Shown: positions 1 through 8,754, counted from the first letter of the stretch. The stretch: 64,000 nucleotides of DNA from Actinotalea alkalitolerans (GCF_023369855.1 NZ_JAMBPP010000014.1:1-64000); one strand, 5' to 3'. Notes: generated from the letters alone by a model not told the origin. Program-made: numbers and translations.

Positions 1-563
1 GACATCAGGTGCGAGGACAGGAACACGGTGCGGCCCTGGGTGGCCAGGTAGCGCACGAGGTTGCGGACCCACAGGACTCCTTCGGGGTCCAGGCCGTTGA
101 CGGGTTCGTCCAGGATGAGGGTCTGGGGGTCGGCGAGCAGGGCTGAGGCGATGCCCAGGCGTTGGCCCATGCCCAGGGAGAACCCGCCGACGCGTTTGCG
201 GGCGACCTGGCCCAGGCCGGTCATCTCGATGACCTCGTCCACGCGGGTGCGCTTGATGCCGTGGGTGGCGGCCATGGCGTGCAGGTGGTTGGCCGCGGTG
301 CGTCCGGTGTGGATGGCCTTGGCGTCCAGCAGGGTGCCGACCTGGGCCAGGGGGGCGCGGTGGGTGCGGTAGGGGTGGCCGTTGACGCTCACGGTGCCGT
401 GGGTGGGGCGGTCCAGTCCCACGATCATGCGCATGGTGGTGGACTTGCCGGCCCCGTTGGGGCCCAGGAACCCGGTGACCTTGCCCGGTGCGACGGTGAA
501 GGTGATGTCGTCGACCGCGGTCTTGGTGCCGTATCTCTTGGTCAGGCCGGTGGCCTCGATCAT
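1..563 (-). CDS. ABC transporter ATP-binding protein (3' part off the left edge)
   Basis: This is the nucleotide-binding subunit of an ABC transporter of the CcmA/drug-exporter type. The reverse strand from the ATG at 563 shows Walker A GPNGAGKST, a signature motif SLGMGQR, Walker B TLILDEPVNGLDPEG and the H-loop histidine in FLSSHLMS just before the window edge. The ATPase core is therefore nearly complete and only the C-terminal part is missing. A strong Shine-Dalgarno (GAGGAG) lies 7 nt upstream of the ATG. Members of this family usually sit upstream of a membrane permease, which would lie outside the window. The substrate cannot be told from the sequence. Confidence 0.93.
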   Translation of the reverse strand, partial: MIEATGLTKRYGTKTAVDDITFTVAPGKVTGFLGPNGAGKSTTMRMIVGLDRPTHGTVSVNGHPYRTHRAPLAQVGTLLDAKAIHTGRTAANHLHAMAATHGIKRTRVDEVIEMTGLGQVARKRVGGFSLGMGQRLGIASALLADPQTLILDEPVNGLDPEGVLWVRNLVRYLATQGRTVFLSSHLM

Positions 564-694
564 GTCGTTCTCCTCAGGGTGTGCCGTTGAGAACGAACCT
601 AGGCACCCGACCCCACCCACGCCGACACCCACGAGGACGAACCTGGGTGCCCCGTCGACTACGCCGGAAGGATGACGTCTCCCCCGGGGGGTGG

Positions 695-1354
695 TCAGGG
701 CAGCGGGCAGGCGACCCCGGTCGAGTGCACCGGGCAGTAGCCGTTCGGGACCTTGTGCAGGTACTGCTGGTGCGGCTCCTCGGCGTAGTAGAACGGCCCG
801 GCGCCGCCAGGACCGTCCACCGGGCGGATCTCGGTGGTGATCTCGCCGAAGCCGTTGCGGCGCAGCTCGGGCTCGTACAGCGCGCGGGTCACCTGGGCTG
901 CCTCGGCCTGCTCGGAGGTCGTGGTGAAGATCGCCGACCGGTACTGCGTGCCCCGGTCGTTGCCCTGACGGAAGCCCTGCGTGGGGTCGTGCAGGGTCCA
1001 GAAGGTGCGCAGCAGCTCGGTGTGGCTCAGGACGCTCGGGTCGTAGGCGACCAGGACCGTCTCGGTGTGGCCGGTCAGGCCGGTGCAGGTCTCCTCGTAG
1101 GTGGGGAACGGCGTGTAGCCGCCCTGGTAGCCGGCGGCGGTCGTCACCACGCCCGGCAGCTGCCACATCTCGCGCTCGGCACCCCAGAAGCAGCCCAGGC
1201 CCAGGCCGATCACCGCGGTGCCCTCGGGCCACGGCCCGGCCAGCGGGGTCCCGAGCACGGCGTGCCGGGCGGGCACGGGGAACGGTGAGGAGTCCCTGCC
1301 GCGCAGCGCGCGCTCGGGGGTGACCATGGTGGTACGGAGCATCGAACCGAACAC
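695..1354 (-). CDS. msrA: Peptide methionine sulfoxide reductase MsrA
   Basis: MsrA reduces methionine-S-sulfoxide in oxidised proteins, using thioredoxin or a related donor. The 219-residue product carries the catalytic motif GCFWGAE, the GYQGGYTPFPTYEE segment and C-terminal YCPVHSTG, all typical of the family. The first 45 residues before GLGLGCFWG match the N-terminal extension usual in actinobacterial MsrA. I chose the GTG at 1354 because AGGAG lies 7 nt upstream; the in-frame ATG at 1342 has no ribosome site. The gene is divergent from metB, so sulfur amino-acid repair and synthesis are back to back. Confidence 0.96.
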   Translation of the reverse strand: MFGSMLRTTMVTPERALRGRDSSPFPVPARHAVLGTPLAGPWPEGTAVIGLGLGCFWGAEREMWQLPGVVTTAAGYQGGYTPFPTYEETCTGLTGHTETVLVAYDPSVLSHTELLRTFWTLHDPTQGFRQGNDRGTQYRSAIFTTTSEQAEAAQVTRALYEPELRRNGFGEITTEIRPVDGPGGAGPFYYAEEPHQQYLHKVPNGYCPVHSTGVACPLP

Positions 1355-1449
1355 GTCGTCTCCTTCGCTGGTGCGAGAGCCAGGTGGTCGGACCACCTGC
1401 TCCTCGACAACACCCCGGGTGCCCAGGGGTGTTCCCACGTCCCACCCTC

Positions 1450-1455
1450 TAGCCT
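1450..1455 (+). promoter_or_regulatory. -10 element of a leaderless metB promoter
   Basis: TAGCCT is followed by exactly 6 nt and then the GTG start of metB. That spacing puts the transcription start on the first base of the start codon, and there is no Shine-Dalgarno. The same arrangement recurs at many genes in this window. Confidence 0.6.
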
Positions 1456-1461
1456 GTTCCC

Positions 1462-2676
1462 GTGACCACCGACACGCCCACGCCCCACGACTGGACCGAT
1501 GCCGGGTTCTCCACCCGGGCCATCCACGCGGGCCAGGACCCGGATGCTGCGACCGGCGCCGTCGTCCCCCCGATCTACCAGGTCTCGACGTACAAGCAGG
1601 ACGGCGTCGGCGGCCTGCGCGGAGGGTACGAGTACTCGCGCTCGGCCAACCCGACCCGCACCGCGCTCGAGCAGGCCCTGGCCTCCGCCGAAGGAGGTGC
1701 ACGGGGCTTCGCCTTCGCCTCGGGCCTGGCCGCCGAGGACACCGTGCTGCGCGCCGTGCTGCGTCCCGGGGACCACATGGTGGTGCCGGACGACGCCTAC
1801 GGCGGCAGCTACCGCCTGTTCGCCCGGGTGTTCGGGCCCTGGGGGGTCGAACACACCCCGGTCGACCTCTCCGACCTCGACGCGATCTCTGCCGCGATCG
1901 AGCCCGGCCGCACCAAGGTGGTCTGGGTCGAGACCCCCACCAACCCGCTGCTCGGCATCAGCGACATCGCCGCGATCGCCGCGATCGCCCGGGCCGCGGG
2001 AGCGGTCCTCGTGGTCGACAACACCTTCGCGACCCCGTACCTGCAGCAGCCCCTCTCGCTCGGGGCGGACGTCGTCGTGCACTCGACCACCAAGTACATC
2101 GGTGGGCACAGCGACGTCGTCGGCGGGGCGCTCGTGGTGGCCGAGGGCGCGCAGCTCCCGGTAGGGCTCGACGGGCCGACCGGCACCACCGGGCTGGCCG
2201 ACGCCGTGGCCTTCCACCAGAACGCCTCGGGGGCGGTGGCCGGGCCCTTCGACGCCTGGCTCACCCTGCGCGGGCTCAAGACGCTCGCCGTCCGGATGGA
2301 GCGTCACTCGAGCAACGCGGCGGCGATCGCGCGGTTCCTGGTGGGACACAGCGCTGTCACCCAGGTCATCTACCCCGGGCTCGAGGAGCACGCCGGCCAC
2401 GAGGTCGCCGCACGGCAGATGAGCGGTTTCGGCGGCATGATCTCGTTCCGCACGGGTAGCCGGGCCAAGGCCCTCGACGTCTGCGCACGGACCCGCGTGT
2501 TCACCCTTGCCGAGTCCCTCGGGGGAGTGGAGTCGCTCATCGAGCACCCCGGGCAGATGACCCACGCCTCGGTCGCGGGCTCGATGCTCGAGGTGCCGGA
2601 CGACCTGGTCCGGCTCTCGGTGGGCATCGAGGACCTCGCGGACCTGGTCGCGGACCTCGGCCAGGCCCTCGCGTGA
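1462..2676 (+). CDS. metB: Cystathionine gamma-synthase / gamma-lyase family enzyme
   Basis: This PLP enzyme of the Cys/Met metabolism family (fold type I) most likely makes cystathionine from an activated homoserine ester and cysteine. The 404-residue protein has the family's YSRSANPTR motif, the VDNTFATPYLQQP segment and the PLP lysine K211 in HSTTKYIGGHSD. Length and motifs are complete. Synthase and lyase cannot be separated by eye; the position beside greA and mca matches mycobacterial metB. It starts at a GTG placed directly at the inferred transcription start. Its stop overlaps the start of the next gene by 4 nt (GTGA). Confidence 0.9.
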   Translation: MTTDTPTPHDWTDAGFSTRAIHAGQDPDAATGAVVPPIYQVSTYKQDGVGGLRGGYEYSRSANPTRTALEQALASAEGGARGFAFASGLAAEDTVLRAVLRPGDHMVVPDDAYGGSYRLFARVFGPWGVEHTPVDLSDLDAISAAIEPGRTKVVWVETPTNPLLGISDIAAIAAIARAAGAVLVVDNTFATPYLQQPLSLGADVVVHSTTKYIGGHSDVVGGALVVAEGAQLPVGLDGPTGTTGLADAVAFHQNASGAVAGPFDAWLTLRGLKTLAVRMERHSSNAAAIARFLVGHSAVTQVIYPGLEEHAGHEVAARQMSGFGGMISFRTGSRAKALDVCARTRVFTLAESLGGVESLIEHPGQMTHASVAGSMLEVPDDLVRLSVGIEDLADLVADLGQALA

Positions 2677-3896
2677 GCCCGCGTCCCACCGGACGACGCA
2701 CACCGAGCATCCCCGCGCCGTCCCACGAGCCCGCCCCGGCGCCCGAGCAGAAGGCCTCCCGACCGGTGCTCGACTCGATCCCACGGTCCGTGCAGGTCGC
2801 CGCGGGCTGGTCCTGGCGGCTGGTCGCGATCACCATCGCCCTGGCAGGGGTGGTCGTCGCCCTGTCGGTCGGCAAGGTCATCTGGGTCTCGGTCGTGGTC
2901 GCCCTGCTGCTGACCGTGCTGCTGCTCCCCGTGGTGAACTACCTCGAGGCCCGGCTGCGCTTCCCGCGCGGAGCAGCCGCCGGGCTGTCGGTGATCGGTC
3001 TCGTCGCGTTCGTGACGGGGCTCCTGACGATGGCGGGCCGCGAGATCGTCCAGGGCTTCGCCGACCTGCGGGACCAGGCCCTCGAGGGGTTCGACGCGCT
3101 CCTGGAGTACGCCGTCAACGGCCCTCTCGGTCTGGACCGGGACGAGATCGACGGCTACGTGGCCCAGATCGGTGACCAGATCGGCAGCAACAGCCAGACG
3201 TTGATCTCGGGTGCGCTCTCCGTCACCACGACCATCGGGCAGGTCTTCGCCGGGACGCTGATCGCCCTGTTCTGCCTGCTGTTCTTCCTCAAGGACGGCA
3301 AGACCATCTGGGCCTGGCTGATCCGGCTGCTGCCCGTGGGTTCGCGGATGCCCGCCTTCGAGGCCTCACGTCGCGGCATGCTGACCCTGGGCTCCTACGT
3401 CCGGGCGCAGATCCTGGTCGCGCTGGTCGACGCCATCGGCATCGGGGTCGGGGCGGCGATCCTGGGGCTGCCGCTCGCCCTGCCGCTCGGGGTGCTGGTC
3501 TTTCTGGCCTCGTTCATCCCGTTCGTGGGGGCGATCGCCACCGGCGCCATCGCGATCCTGGTGGCCCTCGTGGACCAGGGCCCAGCGACGGCGCTGATCA
3601 TGGCCGCGATCGTGCTGGGTGTCCAGCAGCTCGAGGGCAACGTGCTCCAGCCCCTGCTGCTCGGCCACGCGGTCTCGCTCCACCCGGTCGCCGTCCTCCT
3701 CGTGGTGACAGGTGGGGCGCTGGCCGCCGGGATCGTCGGCGCACTGCTGGCCGTGCCCATCGCCGCGACGATCAACACCGTGGTCCTCTACCTGCACGGC
3801 AGGGACAAGTTCCCTGCCCTCGGCCTGGATCCCGGGGGTCTGGAGTCCGAGCTCGCGAGACTCAGCGGACCGCCGAGCAGCAAGCGGAAGGCGTGA
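2673..3896 (+). CDS. AI-2E family (PerM-like) membrane transporter
   Basis: This is a polytopic membrane protein of the AI-2E exporter / PerM family, whose characterised members export small signals or ions. After a 45-residue polar N-terminus there are paired hydrophobic helices (about 45-85), an amphipathic middle with two coiled segments (about 110-180), then helices around 195-215, 245-310, 325-345 and 350-375. The segment GVQQLEGNVLQPLLLGHAVSLHP is the family hallmark. The length of 407 residues is usual. It is translationally coupled to metB and ilvA through GTGA overlaps on both sides. The substrate is unknown. Confidence 0.9.
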   Translation: MSPRPTGRRTPSIPAPSHEPAPAPEQKASRPVLDSIPRSVQVAAGWSWRLVAITIALAGVVVALSVGKVIWVSVVVALLLTVLLLPVVNYLEARLRFPRGAAAGLSVIGLVAFVTGLLTMAGREIVQGFADLRDQALEGFDALLEYAVNGPLGLDRDEIDGYVAQIGDQIGSNSQTLISGALSVTTTIGQVFAGTLIALFCLLFFLKDGKTIWAWLIRLLPVGSRMPAFEASRRGMLTLGSYVRAQILVALVDAIGIGVGAAILGLPLALPLGVLVFLASFIPFVGAIATGAIAILVALVDQGPATALIMAAIVLGVQQLEGNVLQPLLLGHAVSLHPVAVLLVVTGGALAAGIVGALLAVPIAATINTVVLYLHGRDKFPALGLDPGGLESELARLSGPPSSKRKA

Positions 3897-5107
3897 CCGA
3901 GCAGCCACTGGGCCCGGCGGACGTCGCCGCCGCTGCCCGGTTGCTCGAGGGTGTGGTGACCCGGACCCCGGTCGAGAGCAGTCGGGCCGTCTCGGCCTTC
4001 GCCGGCGGGCCGGTGCTGCTCAAGTGCGAGAACCTCCAGCGTGCCGGTTCCTTCAAGATCCGTGGTGCGTACGTGCGGATGGCGCGCCTGACCGACGAGG
4101 AGAAGCGGCGCGGGGTGGTCGCGGCGAGCGCGGGCAACCACGCCCAGGGGGTCGCGCTGGCGGCCCGTCTGCTCGGGGTGGAGGCGACCGTCTACATGCC
4201 CCACGGTGCGGCACTGCCCAAGATCGCGGCCACCGAGCAGTACGGAGCGCGCGTGCTGGCCGCCGGCAGCTCGGTCGACGAGGCGCTCGACCACGCGCGG
4301 CTGCACGCCGAGCGCACGGGTGCGGTGCTGATCCACCCGTTCGACCACCGGGACGTCGTGGCCGGGCAGGGCACGATCGCGCGGGAGATCCTCGAGCAGG
4401 TCCCCGACGTCCGGACCATCGTGGTCCCGGTGGGCGGTGGTGGTCTGGCTGCTGGGGTCGTCGCGGCCCTGGGTGACGACCATCCGGAGATCGACGTCGT
4501 GGGGGTCCAGGCGGCGGGGGCCGCGGCCTACCCGGCGTCCCTGGTGGCGGGCAGGCCGATCCCGGTCCCGCAGATGTCCACCATGGCCGACGGCATCGCT
4601 GTGGGCCGGCCCGGTGAGGTGCCGTTCGCGTTGCTGCACGCCGCGCACGTGCCGGTGCGCACCGTCTCGGAGGAGGATCTCTCGCGGGCGCTGCTGCTGG
4701 TCGCCGAGCGCGCGAAGATGCTGGTCGAGCCCTCGGGCGCCGCGGGGGTCGCGGCGCTGATGGCGGGTGGGGAGCCTGTCCGCACCCCCGCGGTCGTGAT
4801 CCTCTCGGGAGGCAACATCGACCCGTTGGTGCTGCTCCGGGTGGTGCGGCACGGGCTGGCCTCAGCCGGCCGATACCTCCAGCTGCGGGTGATCATCGAT
4901 GACAGCCCGGGCCGTCTGGCGGCGTTGCTGGGCGAGCTCGCGGCGACGGGCTGCAACGTCATGCACGTCGGTCACGTGCGGACCGGGGTGGACCTGGCGA
5001 TCGACGAGGTCGAGATCGGCGTCCAGGTCGAGACCCGCGGACCGAGCCATCGGGTCCAGGTCCTGGAGCACCTCCGGGCGGCCGGGTACCAGGTCGTCGA
5101 GGGCTAG
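3893..5107 (+). CDS. ilvA: Threonine ammonia-lyase (threonine dehydratase) with ACT domain
   Basis: This PLP enzyme converts threonine to 2-oxobutanoate and ammonia, the first step toward isoleucine or a catabolic step. The 404-residue protein carries the PLP lysine K55 in the motif GSFKIRGAY, SAGNHAQG, the glycine loop VGGGGLAAG and LSGGNID. From about residue 325 a single ACT-like domain follows (LQLRVIIDDSPGRLAALLGE), as in the short catabolic-type enzymes; long biosynthetic IlvA has a pair. The GTG start overlaps the upstream stop by 4 nt. A perfect hairpin follows 14 nt after the stop. Confidence 0.94.
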   Translation: MTEQPLGPADVAAAARLLEGVVTRTPVESSRAVSAFAGGPVLLKCENLQRAGSFKIRGAYVRMARLTDEEKRRGVVAASAGNHAQGVALAARLLGVEATVYMPHGAALPKIAATEQYGARVLAAGSSVDEALDHARLHAERTGAVLIHPFDHRDVVAGQGTIAREILEQVPDVRTIVVPVGGGGLAAGVVAALGDDHPEIDVVGVQAAGAAAYPASLVAGRPIPVPQMSTMADGIAVGRPGEVPFALLHAAHVPVRTVSEEDLSRALLLVAERAKMLVEPSGAAGVAALMAGGEPVRTPAVVILSGGNIDPLVLLRVVRHGLASAGRYLQLRVIIDDSPGRLAALLGELAATGCNVMHVGHVRTGVDLAIDEVEIGVQVETRGPSHRVQVLEHLRAAGYQVVEG

Positions 5108-5121
5108 GCACTCCACGCCGG

Positions 5122-5168
5122 GCATGACGAACCCGTGCCGGTCGGGACACGGCACGGGTTCGTCATGC
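5122..5168. terminator. Bidirectional terminator between ilvA and greA
   Basis: A perfect 18-bp stem (5122-5139 paired with 5151-5168) encloses an 11-nt loop. It lies between two convergent genes and would end both transcripts. There is no strong T-run, as is common in actinobacteria. Confidence 0.85.
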
Positions 5169-5209
5169 AGGGCGGAGGCGGGTCCGGCGGGGCTCGGTCC
5201 TGGAGCGGC

Positions 5210-5698
5210 TCAGGCCTGGAAGGGCTTGGCCTCGTGGATCTCGACCTCGATCACCGAGCCGTTGGGTGCGGTGTACGAGGTCGCCTCCCCACGGGAGCGA
5301 CCGACGATCGCGGCACCCAGGGGGGAGTTGACGCTGTAGACGTCGAGACCGGTTCCCTCGGCCACCTCGCGCGAGCCGACCAGGAAGGTCATCTTGTCGC
5401 CGGCGACGGTCGCGGTGACCACCATGCCGGACTCGACCACGCCGTCGTCGGGCGGGGCCTCGCCGACCACGGCCTTGCGGAGCATGTCCTCGAGCTGGCG
5501 GATGCGGGCCTCCTGCTTGGCCTGCTCCTCACGGGCGGCGTGATAACCACCGTTCTCCTTGAGGTCGCCCTCGGAACGCGCTGAGTCGATCTTCTCGGCG
5601 ATCTCGCTCCGGCCGGGCCCGCTGAGGTGCGCGAGCTCGGCGGTGAGGCGGTCGTGCGCCTCCTGGGTCAGCCAGATGACAGCGGCGGTATCGGTCAC
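5210..5698 (-). CDS. greA: Transcription elongation factor GreA
   Basis: GreA rescues backtracked RNA polymerase by stimulating cleavage of the nascent RNA. The 162-residue product has the N-terminal coiled-coil (about 5-75, with IDSARSEGDLKENGGYHAAREEQ and the acidic tip residues) and the C-terminal FKBP-like domain with INSPLG-like SVNSPLGAAIVG. I chose the GTG at 5698 because AAAGGAG is 5-6 nt upstream. It is convergent with ilvA, sharing the terminator, and is preceded by a long leader. Confidence 0.96.
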   Translation of the reverse strand: MTDTAAVIWLTQEAHDRLTAELAHLSGPGRSEIAEKIDSARSEGDLKENGGYHAAREEQAKQEARIRQLEDMLRKAVVGEAPPDDGVVESGMVVTATVAGDKMTFLVGSREVAEGTGLDVYSVNSPLGAAIVGRSRGEATSYTAPNGSVIEVEIHEAKPFQA

Positions 5699-6001
5699 GG
5701 TCGCTCCTTTCGAGCTCGTCGTACGTGTCGCGACGCGGCCGGGGGAGGACGCGCACGGTGGGACGGGTGTCCCTGGGGGTGTCACGCCTGCGCTCGTGCC
5801 CCGGGGGGCACGACGCTGTGCTCGGCCTGCCGGACGGTGCCGGACCTGCCGGACCCCGTCCGCAGATCCGTCAGGAGTGCGTCCGGAAGCCATGAAGGCG
5901 TGGAAAACGACCAGTGTAGCAACGAGAGCGCTCACCCCCTGGCCGAACACCCCTCCGGCCTGCGGTTTCGCCGTCCGGAGATGGTCGACGGGATCGGTGG
6001 C
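5699..6001 (-). promoter_or_regulatory. greA upstream region with promoter-like element and three phased repeats
   Basis: This 303-base gap holds no gene. On the reverse strand a TACACT -10-like hexamer lies at 5913-5918, which would give a leader of about 200 nt for greA. Within it the octamer TGCCGGAC (plus-strand sense) occurs at 5828, 5838 and 5847, spaced close to one helical turn. The repeats could be a regulator site or simple low-complexity sequence; I cannot assign a protein. Confidence 0.35.
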
Positions 6002-6445
6002 TCAGTCGCCGTCGACCACCCAGCAGAGCTCGACGACCGCGGTCACGGCACGCTCGGTGGTGAAGAGGGTCGACGTCAGCCGCTGCACCCGGTCCTCGGC
6101 CGGGTCCACCCGTGCCTCGAGCACGCCGACCTGGGCGTACTGGGAGTTGAGGGCCTCCAGGGTGCAGTGCACGGTGTCCGACGGGTCGAGCCGGATGACG
6201 TCGTAGGTGACCTCGATCGTCCCGTCGTCCACGACCCGGAAGCCGACGTCCTTCCAGGTGACCGGGGTCATCGCTGCGCCGTACCCGATCCACAGGGTCG
6301 CCGCGAGCCCGAGCAGGCCGAGCGCCCACAGCGTGACCACGTTCCTGCGGCGGGCCCGCGGGTCGGCGGGCGGACCGTAGCGTCCGGCCGGGGGCGCCGC
6401 CGGAGCGGGCTGCTGCGTGCGCTCGTCCGAGGACTGCTCGGTCAT
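6002..6445 (-). CDS. DUF4307 single-pass membrane protein
   Basis: This 147-residue protein matches the conserved actinobacterial DUF4307 family of unknown function, regularly found between greA and mca. After a proline-rich cytoplasmic head (PPAGRYGPPADPRARRR) there is one membrane helix (about 36-56), then an extracytoplasmic beta-rich domain containing VTWKDVGFRVVDDGTIEVTYDV and a single conserved cysteine in HCTLEAL. The ATG at 6445 has GGAGAG upstream. It is divergent from mca. No function can be proposed beyond an envelope location. Confidence 0.85.
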   Translation of the reverse strand: MTEQSSDERTQQPAPAAPPAGRYGPPADPRARRRNVVTLWALGLLGLAATLWIGYGAAMTPVTWKDVGFRVVDDGTIEVTYDVIRLDPSDTVHCTLEALNSQYAQVGVLEARVDPAEDRVQRLTSTLFTTERAVTAVVELCWVVDGD

Positions 6446-6614
6446 CGTCTCTCCAGCGGTCAGGGGTCGGTGGTCGACCGCGACGCGAGGGCACCGGCCC
6501 TCGGTCTGGTGCACGCAGGTGCGACGGGGCCTCCGCGTGCGAGACCATTGTCCCTGGTGCGCGCCGTCCGTGGGCGTCGTCGGCGCACCGCAGGCCGACG
6601 AAGGGTGTGTGCTG

Positions 6615-7547
6615 GTGGACGAGGCGAGGCACGACGTGCGAGCCAGGACCGGGTTGCGTCTGATGGCGGTGCACGCGCACCCCGACGACGAGTCGAGCAA
6701 GGGGGCAGCGACCACCGCACGCTATGCCTCGCAGGGCGTCGAGGTGCTGGTCGTGACGTGCACCGGCGGAGAGCGCGGCAGCATCCTCAACCCGCACTAC
6801 GGTCAGGCCCCGGCGACGCTCGAGGACATGGCCCGGGTGCGACGCCAGGAGATGGCCGAGGCCGCCGAGGCGCTGGGTGTCAGCCAGCACTGGCTGGGCT
6901 TCGTGGACTCGGGGCTGCCCGAGGGAGACCCGTTGCCGCCGCTGCCGGACGGGTGCTTCGCGACGGTGCCGCTCGAGGAGGCCACGATCCCGCTCGTCGA
7001 GCTGGTCCGTTCCTTCCGCCCGCACGTGATGACCACCTACGACCCCACGGGTGGGTACCCGCACCCCGACCACATCATGTGCCACCGGGTCGCGGCCGAG
7101 GCGTTCGCCGCGGCGGGCAGCATCGAGAGGTACCGCGGTCACGGCGAGCCGTGGCAGCCGCTCAAGCTGTACTACAACCACGACTTCTCGCTGAACCGGA
7201 TCCAGACCGTCCACGAGGCCGTGGTCGCGGCGGGGCTCGAGTCGCCCTTCGGCGAGTGGGTCAGCTCGCGCGCGATGCGGGAGATCCCCGAGCGCGAGGT
7301 GACCACACGCATCGCGTGCGCGGACTGGTTCCCGGCCCGTGACGCAGCGCTGGTCGCCCATGCCACGCAGATCGACCCCAAGGGGTTCTTCTTCGCGATC
7401 CCTCGCGACCTCGAGGCCGAGGTGTGGCCCGTCGAGGAGTACGAGCTCGCGGAGTCGCACGTGCCCGTCCAGCTCCCCGAGGACGACCTCTTCGCCGGGA
7501 TCCACCCTGAGGACGATCGGCCGGCCGTGCGGGGGGCCGCGGGATGA
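6615..7547 (+). CDS. mca: Mycothiol S-conjugate amidase Mca
   Basis: Mca hydrolyses mycothiol S-conjugates to a mercapturic acid plus GlcN-inositol, removing toxins. The protein has the LmbE-type zinc motif HAHPDDESSKGAAT and the second motif YPHPDH, with the Mca-specific CTGGERGSILNP and YDPTGGYPHPDH. The domain starts near residue 15. Candidate starts are GTG 6609, 6615 and 6636 and ATG 6663; I prefer 6615 for AAGGG 9 nt upstream, giving about 310 residues. The following gene overlaps by 4 nt. A paralogue of the same fold, mshB, lies at 47 kb. Confidence 0.93.
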   Translation: MDEARHDVRARTGLRLMAVHAHPDDESSKGAATTARYASQGVEVLVVTCTGGERGSILNPHYGQAPATLEDMARVRRQEMAEAAEALGVSQHWLGFVDSGLPEGDPLPPLPDGCFATVPLEEATIPLVELVRSFRPHVMTTYDPTGGYPHPDHIMCHRVAAEAFAAAGSIERYRGHGEPWQPLKLYYNHDFSLNRIQTVHEAVVAAGLESPFGEWVSSRAMREIPEREVTTRIACADWFPARDAALVAHATQIDPKGFFFAIPRDLEAEVWPVEEYELAESHVPVQLPEDDLFAGIHPEDDRPAVRGAAG

Positions 7548-7885
7548 CCGCCCCCGCATCGGGCCTGCTCGTCGTCCCGGGCCTACCGGCGCAGCCCTCG
7601 CAGACCTGGGCGACCACCGAGGTGGACGAGCCCTCGACCCCGGTGCTGCGCGAGGGGCTGACCCCCGACGACGTCACCCCCGGTCTGCTGGGCTTCCTGG
7701 TGATCTTCGGCGCTGCGGTGGCCTGCATCCCGCTGTTCCGGTCGCTGACCAGCAAGCTGCGAGGTGTCGATCGCAGGGCCCCCGCCGACGATCCCGAGGC
7801 CGGCGACGGCGCCGCTGAGGCGGCCGACGAGCCGACCGAGGGGACTGACGGCGGACGGGGCACCCAGGTCGACGGGCTCCGGTGA
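7544..7885 (+). CDS. Small single-pass membrane protein of the mca operon
   Basis: This 113-residue protein has one clear membrane helix (about 47-66, GLLGFLVIFGAAVACIPLF) followed by a basic patch and an acidic, Ala/Glu-rich tail. It overlaps the mca stop (ATGA) and its own stop overlaps the next GTG, so it is translationally coupled on both sides. A small protein in the same place follows mca in many actinobacteria (from memory Rv1083 in M. tuberculosis). Its function is unknown. Confidence 0.78.
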   Translation: MTAPASGLLVVPGLPAQPSQTWATTEVDEPSTPVLREGLTPDDVTPGLLGFLVIFGAAVACIPLFRSLTSKLRGVDRRAPADDPEAGDGAAEAADEPTEGTDGGRGTQVDGLR

Positions 7886-8706
7886 CCGCGGTGGTGCGCG
7901 TCCACGTCGCTGCGACCACCGGGGGGACCGACACCGTCCGCAACCGTGACACCGCGGCGCAGACGATCACCGCCGCGGCGAGAGACGGTGCGCGGCTGGT
8001 GGTGCTGCCCGAGTACGCGGCCCGCTTCGACCCCCGGGGCGTGGGCCCCGAGCTGGCCGAGCCCCTCGACGGGCCGTTCGTCAACCTGCTCCGGGGGCTC
8101 GCGGAGCAGACCGGGGTCTCGGTCGTGGCGGGGACGACCCTCCCGGGCGAGCGTGCCGACCGCGCGGTCAACGCCGTGGTCGCGGTCGACGGCACGGGTG
8201 GGCTCGCAGGGGTCTACCGCAAGGTCCACCTGTACGACGCCTTCGGGCACCGTGAGTCCGAGCGTCTCGAGCCCGGTCCGGCTGACGCCGCTCCGCTGGT
8301 GCTGGACGTCGACGGCCTGCGGGTCGGGGTGATGACCTGCTACGACCTGCGCTTCCCCGAGTCCGCGCGCCGGCTGGTGGACGCCGGTGCGAGCGTCCTG
8401 GTGGTCCCCGCCGCCTGGGCCGCCGGTGAGCACAAGGCCGACCAGTGGCTCACGCTGCTGCGGGCGCGGGCGATCGAGGACACCGCGTACGTCCTGGGTT
8501 CGGCCCAGCAGGGGCACGGCGTCGTGGGGGACTCGGTGGTCGTCGACCCGCACGGGGTGGTGCTGGCCCGCGCCGGGGGGAGGGTGACGGAGGGCGGGTC
8601 GCCGGGCGTCGCGGCGGCCGACCTCGACCCCGAGGTGGTCCGCACGGTGCGTGAGCGCAACCCGTCGCTGGCCAACCGGCGCTACGGCGTGGTGCCCATC
8701 TCCTGA
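7882..8706 (+). CDS. Carbon-nitrogen hydrolase (nitrilase superfamily)
   Basis: This cytoplasmic amidase of 274 residues shows the full catalytic triad: E44 in LPEYAARF, K114 in YRKVHLYDAF and C153 in MTCYDLRFPE. The HLYDAFG and YDLRFPE motifs place it with the NIT2/omega-amidase-like branch. Such enzymes act on small amides such as alpha-ketoglutaramate or deaminated thiols, but the substrate here is inferred only from family. The GTG start overlaps the previous gene by 4 nt, so it belongs to the mca operon. Confidence 0.92.
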   Translation: MTAVVRVHVAATTGGTDTVRNRDTAAQTITAAARDGARLVVLPEYAARFDPRGVGPELAEPLDGPFVNLLRGLAEQTGVSVVAGTTLPGERADRAVNAVVAVDGTGGLAGVYRKVHLYDAFGHRESERLEPGPADAAPLVLDVDGLRVGVMTCYDLRFPESARRLVDAGASVLVVPAAWAAGEHKADQWLTLLRARAIEDTAYVLGSAQQGHGVVGDSVVVDPHGVVLARAGGRVTEGGSPGVAAADLDPEVVRTVRERNPSLANRRYGVVPIS

Positions 8707-8712
8707 CCCGCG

Positions 8713-8742
8713 TTGTGACGGGTCGTGACTTGTGCGTAAGGT
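8713..8742 (+). promoter_or_regulatory. Promoter of the TPP riboswitch operon
   Basis: A -35 TTGTGA (8713-8718) and a -10 TAAGGT (8737-8742) are separated by 18 nt. The start would fall around 8749, immediately before the riboswitch. Confidence 0.55.
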
Positions 8743-8754
8743 CTGCAGGGACAA

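Noticed and set aside
564-694. GGCACCC/GGGTGCC inverted repeat between the ABC ATPase and msrA
   Set aside because: Seven bases with a loop of about 36 nt is too weak to call an operator or terminator in this GC-rich DNA.
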